From: Terriglobia bacterium
Lineage (GTDB): Bacteria; Acidobacteriota; Terriglobia; Bryobacterales; Bryobacteraceae
Assembly: GCA_020073305.1 (NCBI GenBank)
Contig: JAIQFK010000008.1
Coordinates: 62,001-126,000 of the forward strand
Reading direction: 5' to 3'
Length of the DNA stretch: 64,000 bases
Shown here piece after piece: positions 16,651-26,665 of this stretch. Under the pieces are notes generated by a model, which did no database searches, was not told the DNA's origin, and saw only the letters and a program-made list of their open reading frames with translations. A program made the position numbers and the translations under genes. How positions within the stretch are numbered: position 1 is the stretch's first letter; the number at the start of each line of letters is the position of its first letter.

Positions 16651-17051
16651 TGCGTTACCTACTGGATACCGACACCTGCATTTACATCGTGAAACACAAG
16701 CCGGCCGGTACGCTAAAGCGGTTCGAGCAGACCCGTGCCGGAGACGTCGGCATGTCGGTGGTCACCTATCTGGAGCTGGTATATGGAGCGTGCAAGAGCC
16801 GGCATCTGGAGGCAAATCTGGCGCGGATCGAGCAGCTAACCGGCATGATTCCGGTACTACCGCTCGACTCACCGGTTGGAACACACTATGGCCATCTACG
16901 GACTCAATTGGAAAGGAGTGGTTCGCGGATCGGAGCGCATGATTTGCTGATCGCGGCCCACGCCCTCAGTCTGGGACTCATTCTTGTCACGAATAACGTG
17001 CGCGAGTTCAGCCGGGTTCGAGGCTTGCGCATCGAGAATTGGGCCGAATGA
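16650..17051 (+). CDS. vapC: VapC-type PIN-domain ribonuclease toxin
   Basis: A 133-residue PIN-domain toxin. The acidic metal-binding residues are D6 and D8 in LLDTDTCIYIV, E42 in YLELVYGA and D98 in GAHDLLIAAHAL, with the VTNNVREFSRV loop near the C-terminus. Family members cleave tRNA or other RNA when freed from the antitoxin. It follows the VapB gene with a 1-base overlap. A second PIN toxin lies only 26 bases beyond, on the other strand. Confidence 0.92.
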   Translation: MRYLLDTDTCIYIVKHKPAGTLKRFEQTRAGDVGMSVVTYLELVYGACKSRHLEANLARIEQLTGMIPVLPLDSPVGTHYGHLRTQLERSGSRIGAHDLLIAAHALSLGLILVTNNVREFSRVRGLRIENWAE

Positions 17052-17077
17052 GTGTGGACGCTGCTTGAGTCCCGGGG

Positions 17078-17503
17078 TTAAGCCTGCGCTGAGTCGAAAC
17101 CGGCCTGCATGGCCGCGTTAGAAAGCCTTTGGTCGTTGCACACGAAAAGCCTCCCTTTGGGTCTCTGCTTGCACCAGACCAGGGCTGCGGCGAGCTGCAG
17201 TGCATCAGAGGCGCGCAGGTGGAATCGCCCTAGCTGAATGCACGCCAGGTCACGCAAAGGGTCGGTCGGCTGAATTTCACGCCACGAAGCCAGCAGCAGT
17301 TCCAATCTTTGTTTCGATGCGATGTAAGCCGCGGCGCTAATGGCGCCGTCCGTTCTTAAACGCTCCAGCGCGCTGTGGACTTCGACTCGAGTGGCCCACC
17401 ACACAACGGGAACGTGGGTGCGCATCAGCGTCTTTGCCTGACTACTTGCCCGAGCGGGCACGCAAATGCGGATGATTGCGCTTGTGTCCCAGAAGGCGGG
17501 CAT
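17078..17503 (-). CDS. PIN-domain toxin (second toxin-antitoxin pair)
   Basis: A 141-residue PIN protein of a different clade from the neighbouring VapC. Candidate active-site residues are D6 in [11 protein letters not shown]41 in [12 protein letters not shown]100 in [12 protein letters not shown] and D124 in [11 protein letters not shown]. Its first 62 bases overlap the end of the Phd-like antitoxin in another frame. Because the FWDTSAII start is needed for activity, the overlap is probably genuine. It is convergent with the VapC gene. Confidence 0.88.
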   Translation of the reverse strand: MPAFWDTSAIIRICVPARASSQAKTLMRTHVPVVWWATRVEVHSALERLRTDGAISAAAYIASKQRLELLLASWREIQPTDPLRDLACIQLGRFHLRASDALQLAAALVWCKQRPKGRLFVCNDQRLSNAAMQAGFDSAQA

Positions 17504-17801
17504 GGTTCTCCTCGCGCTCTGCCTCTACGGCTCGCTGTATGTCCTTGTTCAGTTTCCGGCTCACCCGGAGGTTCGCGCCAATCGCCCAAAACTGGTTTTC
17601 GCGAAACCGCTTCTTGGGCAGAGTCATTTGGCCGGAAGCCACCAGGGAAAGCTCATCCGCCTCGAAGTCTTCTTCGTTGAGCGGCACGAGCTTTGCGATG
17701 GGCAGTTTACGATCGCGGATCAGCAGCTCTTCGCCAGCCCGTACCCGATGGAGATAGGCGCTGAGCTGGTCTTTGAGCTCGGCTACATTCACAGTCCGCA
17801 C
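17442..17801 (-). CDS. Phd/YefM-type antitoxin, long C-terminal tail overlapping the toxin gene
   Basis: A 119-residue antitoxin. Its N-terminus [20 protein letters not shown] and the following [19 protein letters not shown] match the Phd/YefM DNA-binding fold. The start is GTG 17801. The last about 20 residues ([20 protein letters not shown]) are basic and read through the start of the toxin gene, an unusually long overlap of 62 bases; most family members are near 80-90 residues. A frameshift ending the protein earlier is possible, but a real overlapping tail is simpler. Confidence 0.82.
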   Translation of the reverse strand: MRTVNVAELKDQLSAYLHRVRAGEELLIRDRKLPIAKLVPLNEEDFEADELSLVASGQMTLPKKRFRENQFWAIGANLRVSRKLNKDIQRAVEAEREENHARLLGHKRNHPHLRARSGK

Positions 17802-17803
17802 AT

Positions 17804-17816
17804 GGCTATTATAGCC
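17804..17816 (-). promoter_or_regulatory. -10 box and palindromic operator of the Phd-PIN pair
   Basis: GGCTATTATAGCC is a 13-base palindrome (6-base arms around one centre base). On the minus strand it reads GGCTATAATAGCC and contains a perfect -10 hexamer TATAAT (17813-17808). The GTG of the antitoxin begins at 17801, about 7 bases after the hexamer, so the mRNA would be leaderless. No good -35 is seen. Confidence 0.62.
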
Positions 17817-17879
17817 AGATTTGAGGCGCCGAGGCGTTCCGGTACTGCCGGCAGATCATCTTGTTATACTGGCCTTTTC

Positions 17880-19352
17880 ATGCTTAGAGTGCGCTTTGCG
17901 CCGTCTCCCACCGGGTTTTTGCACATTGGGAGCGCGCGCACCTTTATCTTCAACTGGCTTTACGCGCGCCGCCATGGCGGCACGATGATCCTGCGGATTG
18001 ATGACACCGACATCGAGCGGAACACGCAGGCGTCGCTCGATTCTATTTTCGAAGGGCTGAACTGGCTCGGCCTGGGGTGGGATGAGCAGTACCGGCAATC
18101 GGAGCGTCTGGAACTCCACCGAAAAATGGCCGCAGCGATTTCTCAAAAGGGCTTGGCGTACCGCGATTTTACGCCCGCTCAAGGCGACGAGGGCGAGAAA
18201 TCACGCTCGGGCACGGCGTGGTTGTGCAATCCAGGCATGCGTGAACTTTCGCGCGAGGAAAGCGATCGGCGCGCGGCGGCTGGGGAACTCTTCGTGCTTC
18301 GTTACCGCGTACCGCGGGACGCCGTGCGTGATATTCGCTTCAGCGACGCCGTTTATGGCGAACAATCGAAATCCACCGCGGACATTGAGGACTTCGCCTT
18401 GCTGCGGAGCGACGGCACGCCGACATACCACCTGGCCTCTTGCGCCGATGACGCCGATCTCCGCATCAGCCACATCATTCGCGGCCAGGATCATCTCACC
18501 AACACGTTCAAGCACGTGCTGATATTTGAGGCCACGGGAGCCGAGCCGCCGCGTTTCGCGCATCTGCCGCTACTGGTCGCACCCGACGGGACCAAGCTTT
18601 CCAAGCGCCGCCACGGGCCGGTGGTGAGCGTGACTACGTATCGCGACGCCGGCTTCCTGTCGCAGGCCTTTGCCAATTTCATCTGCCTGCTTGGCTGGTC
18701 GCCGAAAGACGATCGCGAGAAGATGTCGCGGCAGGATTTGATCGACGCATTTTCATTGGAGGGCATCAACAAGTCGAACGCGGTGGTGAACTTCACAGAG
18801 AACGACCCGTTCGATCCGAAGGCGGTGTGGCTCAACTCGCAGTACATTTACGCGATGCCCGCGGAAGAGCTGGCGGAGCGGCTGCTGCCCTTCGTATGCA
18901 TGGCGGGTTTCCGCGCGGAGCCGGGCAAGATGCTCGCGGTAACGCCACTGATCCAGGAGCGCATTAAGCTGTTGCGTGACGTGGGACAGGCGGCAGATTT
19001 TTTCTTCTTGGACGAGTTGCCGCCTTATGACGCCGGCGAGCTGATCCCGCAGAAAGGAGATCTCGCCATGGCGCTGCGCGTGTTGGAGCGCGCACGCGAG
19101 GTTTTGCCGGGAACCGAGTTCAGCCACCAGGGCCTGGAAGAGAACTTGCGTGCATCCGCGAGCAGCCTGGGAATCAAGGCTGGCCAGATGTTTCAGCCGA
19201 TTCGCGTGGCCGTATGCGGCCGTAAGAATGCGCCGCCGCTGTTTGAAACCATGGCGGTGCTGGGGCGGGACACGTGCCTCAAGCGGATTGAACAGGCGAT
19301 TCAAAAGATACATGAAAATGAGCCGCGAATGAACGCGAGTACACGCGAATGA
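17880..19352 (+). CDS. gltX: Glutamyl-tRNA synthetase
   Basis: A 490-residue class I synthetase that charges tRNA-Glu. It has [13 protein letters not shown] (residues 4-16, with the HIGH-type signature), the tRNA/amino-acid pocket [10 protein letters not shown], and KLSKRR as the KMSKS-type loop. The C-terminal anticodon-binding helical region is complete. I start at ATG 17880; the frame is open upstream, but only across the antisense antitoxin gene. A glutaminyl-tRNA synthetase gene follows after a repeat, so both enzymes are encoded side by side. Confidence 0.95.
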   Translation: MLRVRFAPSPTGFLHIGSARTFIFNWLYARRHGGTMILRIDDTDIERNTQASLDSIFEGLNWLGLGWDEQYRQSERLELHRKMAAAISQKGLAYRDFTPAQGDEGEKSRSGTAWLCNPGMRELSREESDRRAAAGELFVLRYRVPRDAVRDIRFSDAVYGEQSKSTADIEDFALLRSDGTPTYHLASCADDADLRISHIIRGQDHLTNTFKHVLIFEATGAEPPRFAHLPLLVAPDGTKLSKRRHGPVVSVTTYRDAGFLSQAFANFICLLGWSPKDDREKMSRQDLIDAFSLEGINKSNAVVNFTENDPFDPKAVWLNSQYIYAMPAEELAERLLPFVCMAGFRAEPGKMLAVTPLIQERIKLLRDVGQAADFFFLDELPPYDAGELIPQKGDLAMALRVLERAREVLPGTEFSHQGLEENLRASASSLGIKAGQMFQPIRVAVCGRKNAPPLFETMAVLGRDTCLKRIEQAIQKIHENEPRMNASTRE

Positions 19353-19383
19353 AGGCAACGGAAATTGTTTGCAAAGGGCGAGA

Positions 19384-19466
19384 CGGGGACAGGCCGCTGC
19401 GTCCACGGAGAGAGTGTCGGCGGGATTGAAATCTGCTCGATTAGGGACGCAGAAGCCAGTCCCCAT
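19384..19466. repeat. Dispersed repeat family B, copy 1
   Basis: The 83-base stretch begins with GGGGACAGGC and ends with GCCAGTCCCCAT, so its ends are imperfect inverted repeats. In the opposite orientation it resembles the 93-base element at 52804-52896, which has the same ends plus a shared GTCCACG and a similar middle. It fills most of the 131-base gap between the two synthetase genes. No coding sequence is seen in it. Confidence 0.6.
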
Positions 19467-19483
19467 CTCGCGATGAACTAACT

Positions 19484-21214
19484 ATGAGTACTTTGAAACC
19501 TGAGACGACGGAGACGCAGACAACGGGGCCTTCTAATTTCGTCCGCGACATCATCCTTGAGGATTTGAAGACGAACAAGTATGGCGGGAGGGTGCACACG
19601 CGGTTTCCGCCGGAGCCGAACGGGTATCTGCATATCGGGCACGCCAAGTCGATCAACCTCAACTTCGGACTGGCGGCCGAGTTCGGCGGCAAGTGCAATT
19701 TGCGGTTTGATGACACGAACCCGAGCAAGGAAGAGACCGAGTACGTAGACTCGATCATCGAGGACGTCCGCTGGATTGGCGGCGATTGGGAAGGCCGGCT
19801 GTTCTACGCATCGGATTATTTCGGCCAGCTCTACGAATGGGCTGTGCAACTGATCAAGGCCGGCAAGGCTTACGTTTGCGACTTAACCGCGGCGCAGGTG
19901 CGCGAATATCGGGGCACGCTGACCGAACCCGGCAAGCAGAGCCCCTGGCGCAACCGCTCGGTGGAAGAGAACCTCGATCTGTTTGAGCGCATGAAGGCCG
20001 GCGAGTTTCCGGACGGGTCGCGAACGCTGCGCGCCAAGGTTGACATGGCTTCAGCGAATCTGAACATGCGCGATCCGGTGATGTACCGGATCCTGCATGC
20101 CGAGCATCACCGGACAGGCGACAAATGGTGCATCTACCCGATGTACGACTACACTCACGGCGAGTCGGACTCGATTGAAGGGATCACGCATTCCATCTGC
20201 ACGCTGGAGTTTGAAGACCACCGGCCGCTTTACGACTGGTATCTCGATCAACTGGGTATCTACCACCCTCAGCAGATCGAGTTTGACCGGCTCAACCTCA
20301 CGTACACGCTCTTGAGCAAGCGCAAGCTGCTCACGCTGGTTCAGGACGGGCATGTCAGCGGGTGGAACGATCCGCGTATGCCGACCATCAGCGGGGTCCG
20401 CCGGCGAGGCTACACGCCGGAAGCCATACGCAATTTCTGCCGGGCGATTGGGGTCTCGAAGACCAACGGCAGCATTGAGCTTTCGCTGCTCGAACACTAC
20501 GTTCGTGAGGACTTGAATCAGCGCGCGCCGCGTGTGATGGCTGTTTTGCGGCCCTTGCGGGTGGTGATTGATAACTACCCGCAGGATCAGGTTGAGGAGA
20601 TGGAGGCCATCAACAATCCTGAAGACGCCAGCGCGGGAAGCCGCAAAGTGCCTTTTTCGCGCGTGCTCTATATCGAGCAGGAAGATTTTCGCGAGGACCC
20701 GCCCAAGCACTACTTCCGGCTGTCGCCCGGGCGCGAAGTTCGCCTGCGCTACGGTTACTTCATCACCTGCACCGGCGTGGTGAAAGACGCGAAGACCGGC
20801 GCGATCGAGGAAATTCATTGCACCTATGATCCGGCGACGCACGGGGGGAATGCGCCGGACGGGCGCAAAGTGAAATCGACGATCCATTGGGTGTCGGCGG
20901 CCCACGCCATCGATGCAGAAGTGCGCCTATACGAGAACCTGTTCCTGGTGGAGAACCCCAACGAGGCGCCGGAGGGCAAGGATTTCACGGCCCATCTCAA
21001 CCCGCACTCGCTGGAAGTCTTGAAGGGCGCGAAACTCGAGCCGAGCTTGCGCGGGGCGGCACCGGGCAGCCGTTACCAGTTCGAGCGGCTCGGGTATTTC
21101 TGCGTCGACGCGGTGACAACGCCGCAGAGCCTGGTATTCAACCGGACGGTGGCGCTGCGGGACACCTTCGCCAAGATCGAGAAGGCTCAGCGAGTGGACG
21201 CGCCTAGAACCTAA
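19484..21214 (+). CDS. glnS: Glutaminyl-tRNA synthetase
   Basis: A 576-residue class I synthetase that charges tRNA-Gln directly. The signature [16 protein letters not shown] (HIGH) is near residue 43, [19 protein letters not shown] follows, and the KMSKS-type loop is [11 protein letters not shown]. After about residue 340 comes the two-barrel anticodon-binding domain typical of GlnRS rather than GluRS. Presence of GlnRS next to GltX implies that Gln-tRNA need not come only from the transamidation route. The start ATG lacks a clear ribosome site. Confidence 0.95.
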   Translation: MSTLKPETTETQTTGPSNFVRDIILEDLKTNKYGGRVHTRFPPEPNGYLHIGHAKSINLNFGLAAEFGGKCNLRFDDTNPSKEETEYVDSIIEDVRWIGGDWEGRLFYASDYFGQLYEWAVQLIKAGKAYVCDLTAAQVREYRGTLTEPGKQSPWRNRSVEENLDLFERMKAGEFPDGSRTLRAKVDMASANLNMRDPVMYRILHAEHHRTGDKWCIYPMYDYTHGESDSIEGITHSICTLEFEDHRPLYDWYLDQLGIYHPQQIEFDRLNLTYTLLSKRKLLTLVQDGHVSGWNDPRMPTISGVRRRGYTPEAIRNFCRAIGVSKTNGSIELSLLEHYVREDLNQRAPRVMAVLRPLRVVIDNYPQDQVEEMEAINNPEDASAGSRKVPFSRVLYIEQEDFREDPPKHYFRLSPGREVRLRYGYFITCTGVVKDAKTGAIEEIHCTYDPATHGGNAPDGRKVKSTIHWVSAAHAIDAEVRLYENLFLVENPNEAPEGKDFTAHLNPHSLEVLKGAKLEPSLRGAAPGSRYQFERLGYFCVDAVTTPQSLVFNRTVALRDTFAKIEKAQRVDAPRT

Positions 21215-21220
21215 ACCAAA

Positions 21221-22807
21221 ATGATCATTCTCGGAATCGGCGGCATTCTGAATGATGCTGCAAGCGCCATCCTGATCGACGGCAAACTGGCGGCAGCGGT
21301 CGAAGAGTCGAAGCTGGTACGGCGCGGCCGTGCGCAAGGCGGCCAGCTTCCAGACGAGTCCATTGCCATGTGCCTGGAACTCGCGGGTGTGCGGCCGGAC
21401 CAGGTGGACTGCGTTGCGGTGGTCCGGCCGATTCCCGCCGCACAAGAAGGCGGCGTGCATCTGAATTTGCGCGCGCGTTTCCCGCAAAGCCGCATGGCCT
21501 TGATCGATCATCATCGCGCGCACGCAGCGTCGGCATTTTATGCTTCCCCATTTGACGAGGCCACGGTGTTGGTGGTCGACCGGCACGGCGATTTCCGCTG
21601 CGGCTCGCGCTGGCATGCGGCGGGTGGCCAGTTGCTGCGGCTGGAAAAGGAACTGTACTCGCCGGATTCCCTGGGCGAGCTTTACGGCCGCGTGACCGAG
21701 TTGCTGGGTTTCAATGCGAACGCCGACGAGCATAAGGTGCAATGGCTGTCGGCAGAGGGGGCCGACCCTTACCGCGACGTTTTTCTTGAGATCCTGGGGT
21801 GCCCGGCCAGCGAGTGGCCACGGCTGGATCGCTCGTATTTCGATGCGGAGCGAACGACCCACGGCGGCTTCAGCGGAAAGTTCTTCGAACGAATCGGTCT
21901 TGACGATCACGCAGTGATCCCGGAGCCGGAGAGGGCCAAGCTGGCCGCCGGTCTGCAGCGAGCCGTGGAGAGCACGGTCCTGCGGATGGCGGGTGAAGGC
22001 GGCAATCTCTGTTTGGCCGGCGGGCTTGCCATGAACGTCATGCTAATCGAAGCTCTGGAATCCTGCGGAAAATTCGATGGTGTGTTCGTGCAGCCGGCGG
22101 CGGGAAACTCGGGAACGGCCCTGGGCGCCGTGTTCGAAGCATGGCACGGATTGTACGGGGAGAAGCGGCGCGCGTCGCTCGGCAACCTGTTCCTAGGGCC
22201 AAGCTACTCCGCCGAGCAGATCAAACGTGTGCTGGAGAACTGCAAGCTGCGGTTCCGATACCTGCTCACGGCCGGCGAGTTGATTGACACCGCGGTCGGG
22301 CAACTCAGTGAGAACAAGATTGTCGCCTGGATGCACGGCCGCATGGAATTCGGGCCGCGCGCGCTGGGCAATCGCAGCATTCTGGCCTCGCCCCAGGATC
22401 CTTACTCAGCGGAGAATCTCAACACCTACATCAAGCACCGCGAATCGTTTCGCAAATTTGCGGCTTCCGTTCCTTCCGAGCTGGCGGCCGAATACTTCGA
22501 AGTGGGACCGAACGCGCGGTATCTCGCGACGGTGGGGCGTGTGCGCGAGCCATACCGGAAATGTTTTCAGAGCGCGATCCTGGACCGGGACCTGATCCGC
22601 GTGCACGCGGTTTCCGAGGAGGACAACCCGCTGTACTGGAAGCTGCTGCACACCGCGGGCAAGAAGACCGGTCTTCCGGTGCTCTACAACACATCGTTCA
22701 ACCTGTTCGGCGAGCCGCTGGTCTGCACGCCTCGCGATGCGGTGCGCAGTTTTTACTCATCCGGTATTGACGCCATGTTCGTGGGGAATTTCTTTCTGCA
22801 GAAGTGA
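21221..22807 (+). CDS. Carbamoyltransferase (NodU/CmcH/HypF-Kae1 type)
   Basis: A 528-residue carbamoyltransferase. The N-terminal Kae1-like domain opens with GIGGILNDAASAILIDGKL and has the metal-site DHHRAHAASAFY; NLCLAGGLAMNVMLIEAL and VQPAAGNSGTALGA complete the ATP site. The C-terminal domain has GRMEFGPRALGNRSILA and LYNTSFNLFGEPLVCTP, a family signature. Such enzymes transfer carbamoyl from carbamoyl phosphate via carbamoyl-AMP to hydroxyls on sugars or natural products. It starts 6 bases after glnS. Its acceptor is not evident; no nodulation or antibiotic genes are near. Confidence 0.9.
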   Translation: MIILGIGGILNDAASAILIDGKLAAAVEESKLVRRGRAQGGQLPDESIAMCLELAGVRPDQVDCVAVVRPIPAAQEGGVHLNLRARFPQSRMALIDHHRAHAASAFYASPFDEATVLVVDRHGDFRCGSRWHAAGGQLLRLEKELYSPDSLGELYGRVTELLGFNANADEHKVQWLSAEGADPYRDVFLEILGCPASEWPRLDRSYFDAERTTHGGFSGKFFERIGLDDHAVIPEPERAKLAAGLQRAVESTVLRMAGEGGNLCLAGGLAMNVMLIEALESCGKFDGVFVQPAAGNSGTALGAVFEAWHGLYGEKRRASLGNLFLGPSYSAEQIKRVLENCKLRFRYLLTAGELIDTAVGQLSENKIVAWMHGRMEFGPRALGNRSILASPQDPYSAENLNTYIKHRESFRKFAASVPSELAAEYFEVGPNARYLATVGRVREPYRKCFQSAILDRDLIRVHAVSEEDNPLYWKLLHTAGKKTGLPVLYNTSFNLFGEPLVCTPRDAVRSFYSSGIDAMFVGNFFLQK

Positions 22808-22827
22808 AGGGGCCACGAAAACATCGG

Positions 22828-23265
22828 CTAGGGCAGGGGCTTCAAATCGGGCGCGATCCACGCTCGGCGCGCTTCTACCGAGCGCACGACATCGAAGCTG
22901 TAATACTCGCGGAACAACTCGCGCTGTGGCGCCAATTCTGTTACCACCATGCGCACCGCTTCAATCCGCGGCGCTCCGTCTGCCAGTTCACGGAGCCGCG
23001 CCTTCACCACGGCCAGCCAAAACAGAGTGATGGTCTCGTGATAACCGGAATGGTCGCTGTTCACGGTGCCGACGCACTGGTTGTAATGGCGGATGCCGCG
23101 CCGCATATGGTCCCGTGCCTCTTCATCCGGGTGCTCGATGAGATAGCAACTGGCCACGGCAACGTGCGCCGCATGAGTCCATGCCGATTTCGGCCACGTG
23201 CCGCGCTCGAAAGATTCAAGAAAATCCGTGAGACTCTCTTCGGTGGCCAGGAAATCCGGATTCAT
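22828..23265 (-). CDS. Conserved protein of unknown function
   Basis: A 145-residue, probably cytosolic helical protein with no signal peptide. Passages such as SFERGTWPKSAWTHAAHVAVASCYLIEH and DHSGYHETITLFW contain several His and aromatic residues typical of a widespread uncharacterised family; I cannot name it. Its start overlaps the stop of the S9 peptidase by 4 bases, so it is the second gene of that operon and convergent with the carbamoyltransferase gene. Confidence 0.7.
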   Translation of the reverse strand: MNPDFLATEESLTDFLESFERGTWPKSAWTHAAHVAVASCYLIEHPDEEARDHMRRGIRHYNQCVGTVNSDHSGYHETITLFWLAVVKARLRELADGAPRIEAVRMVVTELAPQRELFREYYSFDVVRSVEARRAWIAPDLKPLP

Positions 23266-25355
23266 GATCCGCTCTTTCCGAAATGCCGCTCGAAGAACTC
23301 CACCGCCGCGCGGTATGCCTGCAGCCAGCGGGAGTAGGTTAGGAAGTCATGGACTTCGTCGGGGAAAATGAGTTCCTCGAACTGCACGCCCTGTTTGCGC
23401 AACGCCTCGGCTAGCGTGACGGTCTCGCTGAAGGGAACGTTGCGATCGTCATCACCGTGGATGAGCAGAACGGGAGATCGCCACTGCTTCACCGCAGCCA
23501 TGGGCGAAGATGCGAACGCTACGCGGGCTGCCTCTTGCTGCTTTTGAGGATCGTAGCCCGGCAGGAAATTTCCGATCACCACGTTCCAGTCGTGCACGCC
23601 ATGGAAATCCACGCCCGCCGCAAACAAATCGGAAGCGCGCGCCAGGGCCAACGCGGTGAGGTAACCGCCGTACGATCCGCCCCACACTCCGATGCGCGCC
23701 GGATCGACATCCGGGCGGCCACGCAGATACAGGCCGGCGCCCACCACGTCGTTGAATTCGCTGGCGCCGCGCGCGCCGTAATTCGGCGTTTCTCGAAAAT
23801 CCAGCCCGTATCCAATGCCGCTGCGGTAGTTCACCGACAGCACGATGAAGCCGCGGCTCGCCAGGTACTGGTTCATGGCGTAGGCGTTGTTGTAGTAATA
23901 CATGTAATGCCAGCCGAGCAGCATCTGACGGCGCGATCCGCCATGGAAGAATACAAGCGCGGGCCGGCGCTCTCCCGAGCGGAGATCGCGCGGAAGAAAA
24001 AGCTGGCCATGGATGCGGAGGCCGTCGGCCGCCGAGATACTGACCGCCTGCGGCGCGACGAGTTGAGCGGTAGCGAAATCCGCGGGCAAGGCGTTGGGTG
24101 CGAGGTCTTTGGGCGTGCCGGAACCTTTGATGATCGCGGCGCGTGGCGGCCGGTGCGCATCGGAGCGCAGGAAGGCGATGCCGTTACCATCGCTGGTGAC
24201 AACCGGCGACCACTCGATGCCATCGCCGCTGGTTACCGCCGATGGCACGGCATGATCCGCAGTGACCTTCCACAAGTGCCGCCGGTCGATGTCGGCTTGG
24301 TTGGATGAAAACACGACCTCACGGCTATTCGGGTTCAAGGTTACGTGCTCAACTTCAAATTCGCCCGGAGTCATCTCGAGCGCAGCGCCTCCGGCGACTG
24401 GCACTGAATACAAATGCACCCAGCCGGTGCGCTCCCACGGGAACACCAGACGGCCGTTGGCCCAGAGCAACTGCGTTTCCGCCACGACCGGATAAAAGAT
24501 ACTGCCGCGTCCAGCCACAGCCCGCCAGAGTTCATGAACAGCGCCGCTGGCGACGTCCGCGAGGCGAATGGACCACGCTTCGGCCGCGATCCGTGGTCCG
24601 AACGCGAAAGGATCATGCGACGCCGGAATCCGGATGAACGCGATCTGGCGCGAGTCGGGCGACCATGCCGGTTCGCTGTCCTGATCGACGCTGGGATCGA
24701 GATACGCCAAGCTCTTCGCAGCGGGATCGAAGACACCGATAAAGGAATGGTCCCCGCGGCTGCTGACAAACGCGAGCTTCGATCCATCGGGCGACCACCG
24801 CAGGGACTGCTCTGTTCCGCGGGCGTGTACGGCCTGCTCAGGCTTGCCTTGGCTGTCGAGTTGCACCCACCAGATTTGCCCCTTGTTTAGAAAGGCAACG
24901 CGGTCGCCCTTGGGCGAAATCGCCGGATCATGTCCTTCTGCGAGCTTGCGTGGAGAGCCGCCGTCAGCAGAAACCACCCAGATCGCCTGTTCAACGCCCT
25001 CCGGATTGCTTCGCGGGTTCGGAGCTTCCCGCCCCATATCGAAGTCGCCGCCGCGAACGAACACGACCGACCGGCCGTCAGGCGTCCAGCGCAATTGATT
25101 GATGTCTTGCCCGTCGTCTTCGGTGAAGGTGGTAACCGGATGTCCGCGATAGTCCGGCGGTGACGCGACCCAGATGTTGCGCGCGCCCCGTGCGTTCATT
25201 TGCCATGCCACGCTTCCGCCTGTGGGTGCGGCGACCAGCGCGTCTGGGAAGGGATTGGACATGACTTGCTCGAGCGTGAACGGCTTTTGTGCGAGCAGCG
25301 TTCCCGCGCCGAAGAGCCACGCGGCGGTTAGGGATGAGATGTGCATGAGATTCAC
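23262..25355 (-). CDS. S9-family serine peptidase (prolyl oligopeptidase/acylaminoacyl peptidase-like), exported
   Basis: A 697-residue peptidase with a signal peptide (residues 1-22, ending before QKPFTLE). Residues 30-420 form a beta-propeller (WD40/TolB-like repeats such as RWSPDGSKLAFVSSRG and PAWSPDSRQIAFIR). The C-terminal alpha/beta hydrolase domain holds S561 in GGSYGGYLTALAL, an Asp near 635 in HGDDDRNVPF and His 669 in EVHDF. It probably cleaves short peptides in the periplasm. Its downstream partner at 22828-23265 is translationally coupled. Confidence 0.92.
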   Translation of the reverse strand: MNLMHISSLTAAWLFGAGTLLAQKPFTLEQVMSNPFPDALVAAPTGGSVAWQMNARGARNIWVASPPDYRGHPVTTFTEDDGQDINQLRWTPDGRSVVFVRGGDFDMGREAPNPRSNPEGVEQAIWVVSADGGSPRKLAEGHDPAISPKGDRVAFLNKGQIWWVQLDSQGKPEQAVHARGTEQSLRWSPDGSKLAFVSSRGDHSFIGVFDPAAKSLAYLDPSVDQDSEPAWSPDSRQIAFIRIPASHDPFAFGPRIAAEAWSIRLADVASGAVHELWRAVAGRGSIFYPVVAETQLLWANGRLVFPWERTGWVHLYSVPVAGGAALEMTPGEFEVEHVTLNPNSREVVFSSNQADIDRRHLWKVTADHAVPSAVTSGDGIEWSPVVTSDGNGIAFLRSDAHRPPRAAIIKGSGTPKDLAPNALPADFATAQLVAPQAVSISAADGLRIHGQLFLPRDLRSGERRPALVFFHGGSRRQMLLGWHYMYYYNNAYAMNQYLASRGFIVLSVNYRSGIGYGLDFRETPNYGARGASEFNDVVGAGLYLRGRPDVDPARIGVWGGSYGGYLTALALARASDLFAAGVDFHGVHDWNVVIGNFLPGYDPQKQQEAARVAFASSPMAAVKQWRSPVLLIHGDDDRNVPFSETVTLAEALRKQGVQFEELIFPDEVHDFLTYSRWLQAYRAAVEFFERHFGKSGS

Positions 25356-25468
25356 TGTAGCTGAGCAAGGTGTCAGGTGGCAGGTTAGGTCAGGAGTCGG
25401 AGACCGGAGCTCGAATACAACTGGAACCTAAAACCTGCCGCTCGCACTAAAATGATTCTGAGGCCTTC

Positions 25469-26638
25469 ATGTCCAAGTTATCGATTCGCGATCTCGATTT
25501 GAAAAACAAATGCGTATTCATTCGCGTCGACTTCAATGTCCCGCTGGCGCCCGGCGGCCAGGAAATCACCAGCGACAAGCGTATCAAGGCGTCGCTGCCG
25601 ACGATTCGGTATGCGCTCGACCACGGCGCGGCGGTGATCCTGGCTTCGCATCTGGGACGCCCGAAGGGGAAACCGAATCCCGAGATGAGTCTGAAACCGG
25701 TGGCGCGCCGATTGGAGCAGCTTCTCGGGCGGCCGGTCAAGATGGCGCCGGATTGCGTCGGTCCCGCGGTGGAAGCCATGAAGCCCGCGGCGTGCGAGGT
25801 GCTCCTGCTCGAAAACCTGCGCTTTCATCCTGAAGAGGAGAAGAATGATCCGGGGTTTTCAAAACAGCTGGCGGCGCTGTGCGATGTCTATGTGAACGAT
25901 GCCTTCGGTTCCGCGCACCGCGCGCACGCGTCCACGGTCGGGATGATCGCCTTCGTGCCAAAAGCCGCAGCCGGGCTGCTGATGGAGAAGGAACTGGAGT
26001 ATCTGACGATGGCGACCACCGACCCGGCGCGGCCATCGATTGCGATTTTGGGCGGTGCCAAGGTCTCCGACAAGATCGAAGTGATTGCCAATTTGGCCAA
26101 GATCGTTGACCGCCTGCTCATCGGCGGCGCGATGGCCTACACGTTTCTCAAGTCGCAAGGACAGCCGACCGGAAAATCTCTGGTGGAAGACGACAAGCTC
26201 GACCTGGCGCGAGACCTGCTCAAGTCGGTCGGCGGCAAAATGATGCTGCCCGTGGATCATGTGGTGGTCTCGGAACTCAAAGAGGGCGCGGCGAATGAAG
26301 TGGTCGAGATGGTACCGGCCGACAAGATGGGCGTCGACATCGGGCCGAAAACCGTAGAGGCTTTTTCGAAAGTAATTGGCGGCGCGAAAACGATCATCTG
26401 GAACGGCCCGATGGGTGTGTTCGAAAAGCCGCCCTTTGATAAGGGGACGGTTGCGGTGGCGAAAGCGGTTGCACAATCGGGCGCAACTTCGATTGTGGGC
26501 GGCGGTGATTCGGAGAAGGCCGTGAAATCCGCCGGCGTGGCCGACAAGATTTCGCATGTCTCGACGGGCGGCGGAGCCTCGCTGGAGTTTCTCGCGGGAA
26601 TTGAGCTACCAGGGGTTGCGGCTCTGACCAACAAGTAG
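25469..26638 (+). CDS. pgk: Phosphoglycerate kinase
   Basis: A 389-residue complete phosphoglycerate kinase of glycolysis. Landmarks are [11 protein letters not shown] near residue 13, [31 protein letters not shown] and the C-terminal nucleotide-binding [32 protein letters not shown]. No fusion with triosephosphate isomerase is seen. It is divergent from the S9 peptidase and 27 bases before the RraA-like gene. Confidence 0.97.
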   Translation: MSKLSIRDLDLKNKCVFIRVDFNVPLAPGGQEITSDKRIKASLPTIRYALDHGAAVILASHLGRPKGKPNPEMSLKPVARRLEQLLGRPVKMAPDCVGPAVEAMKPAACEVLLLENLRFHPEEEKNDPGFSKQLAALCDVYVNDAFGSAHRAHASTVGMIAFVPKAAAGLLMEKELEYLTMATTDPARPSIAILGGAKVSDKIEVIANLAKIVDRLLIGGAMAYTFLKSQGQPTGKSLVEDDKLDLARDLLKSVGGKMMLPVDHVVVSELKEGAANEVVEMVPADKMGVDIGPKTVEAFSKVIGGAKTIIWNGPMGVFEKPPFDKGTVAVAKAVAQSGATSIVGGGDSEKAVKSAGVADKISHVSTGGGASLEFLAGIELPGVAALTNK

Positions 26639-26665
26639 CTTTGTCCTGTGATAAATTGCAGCCAA

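Noticed and set aside
17466-17879. Upstream extension of the GluRS frame
   Set aside because: The frame is open but runs antisense through the Phd-like antitoxin; the RFAPSPTG start requires only ATG 17880.
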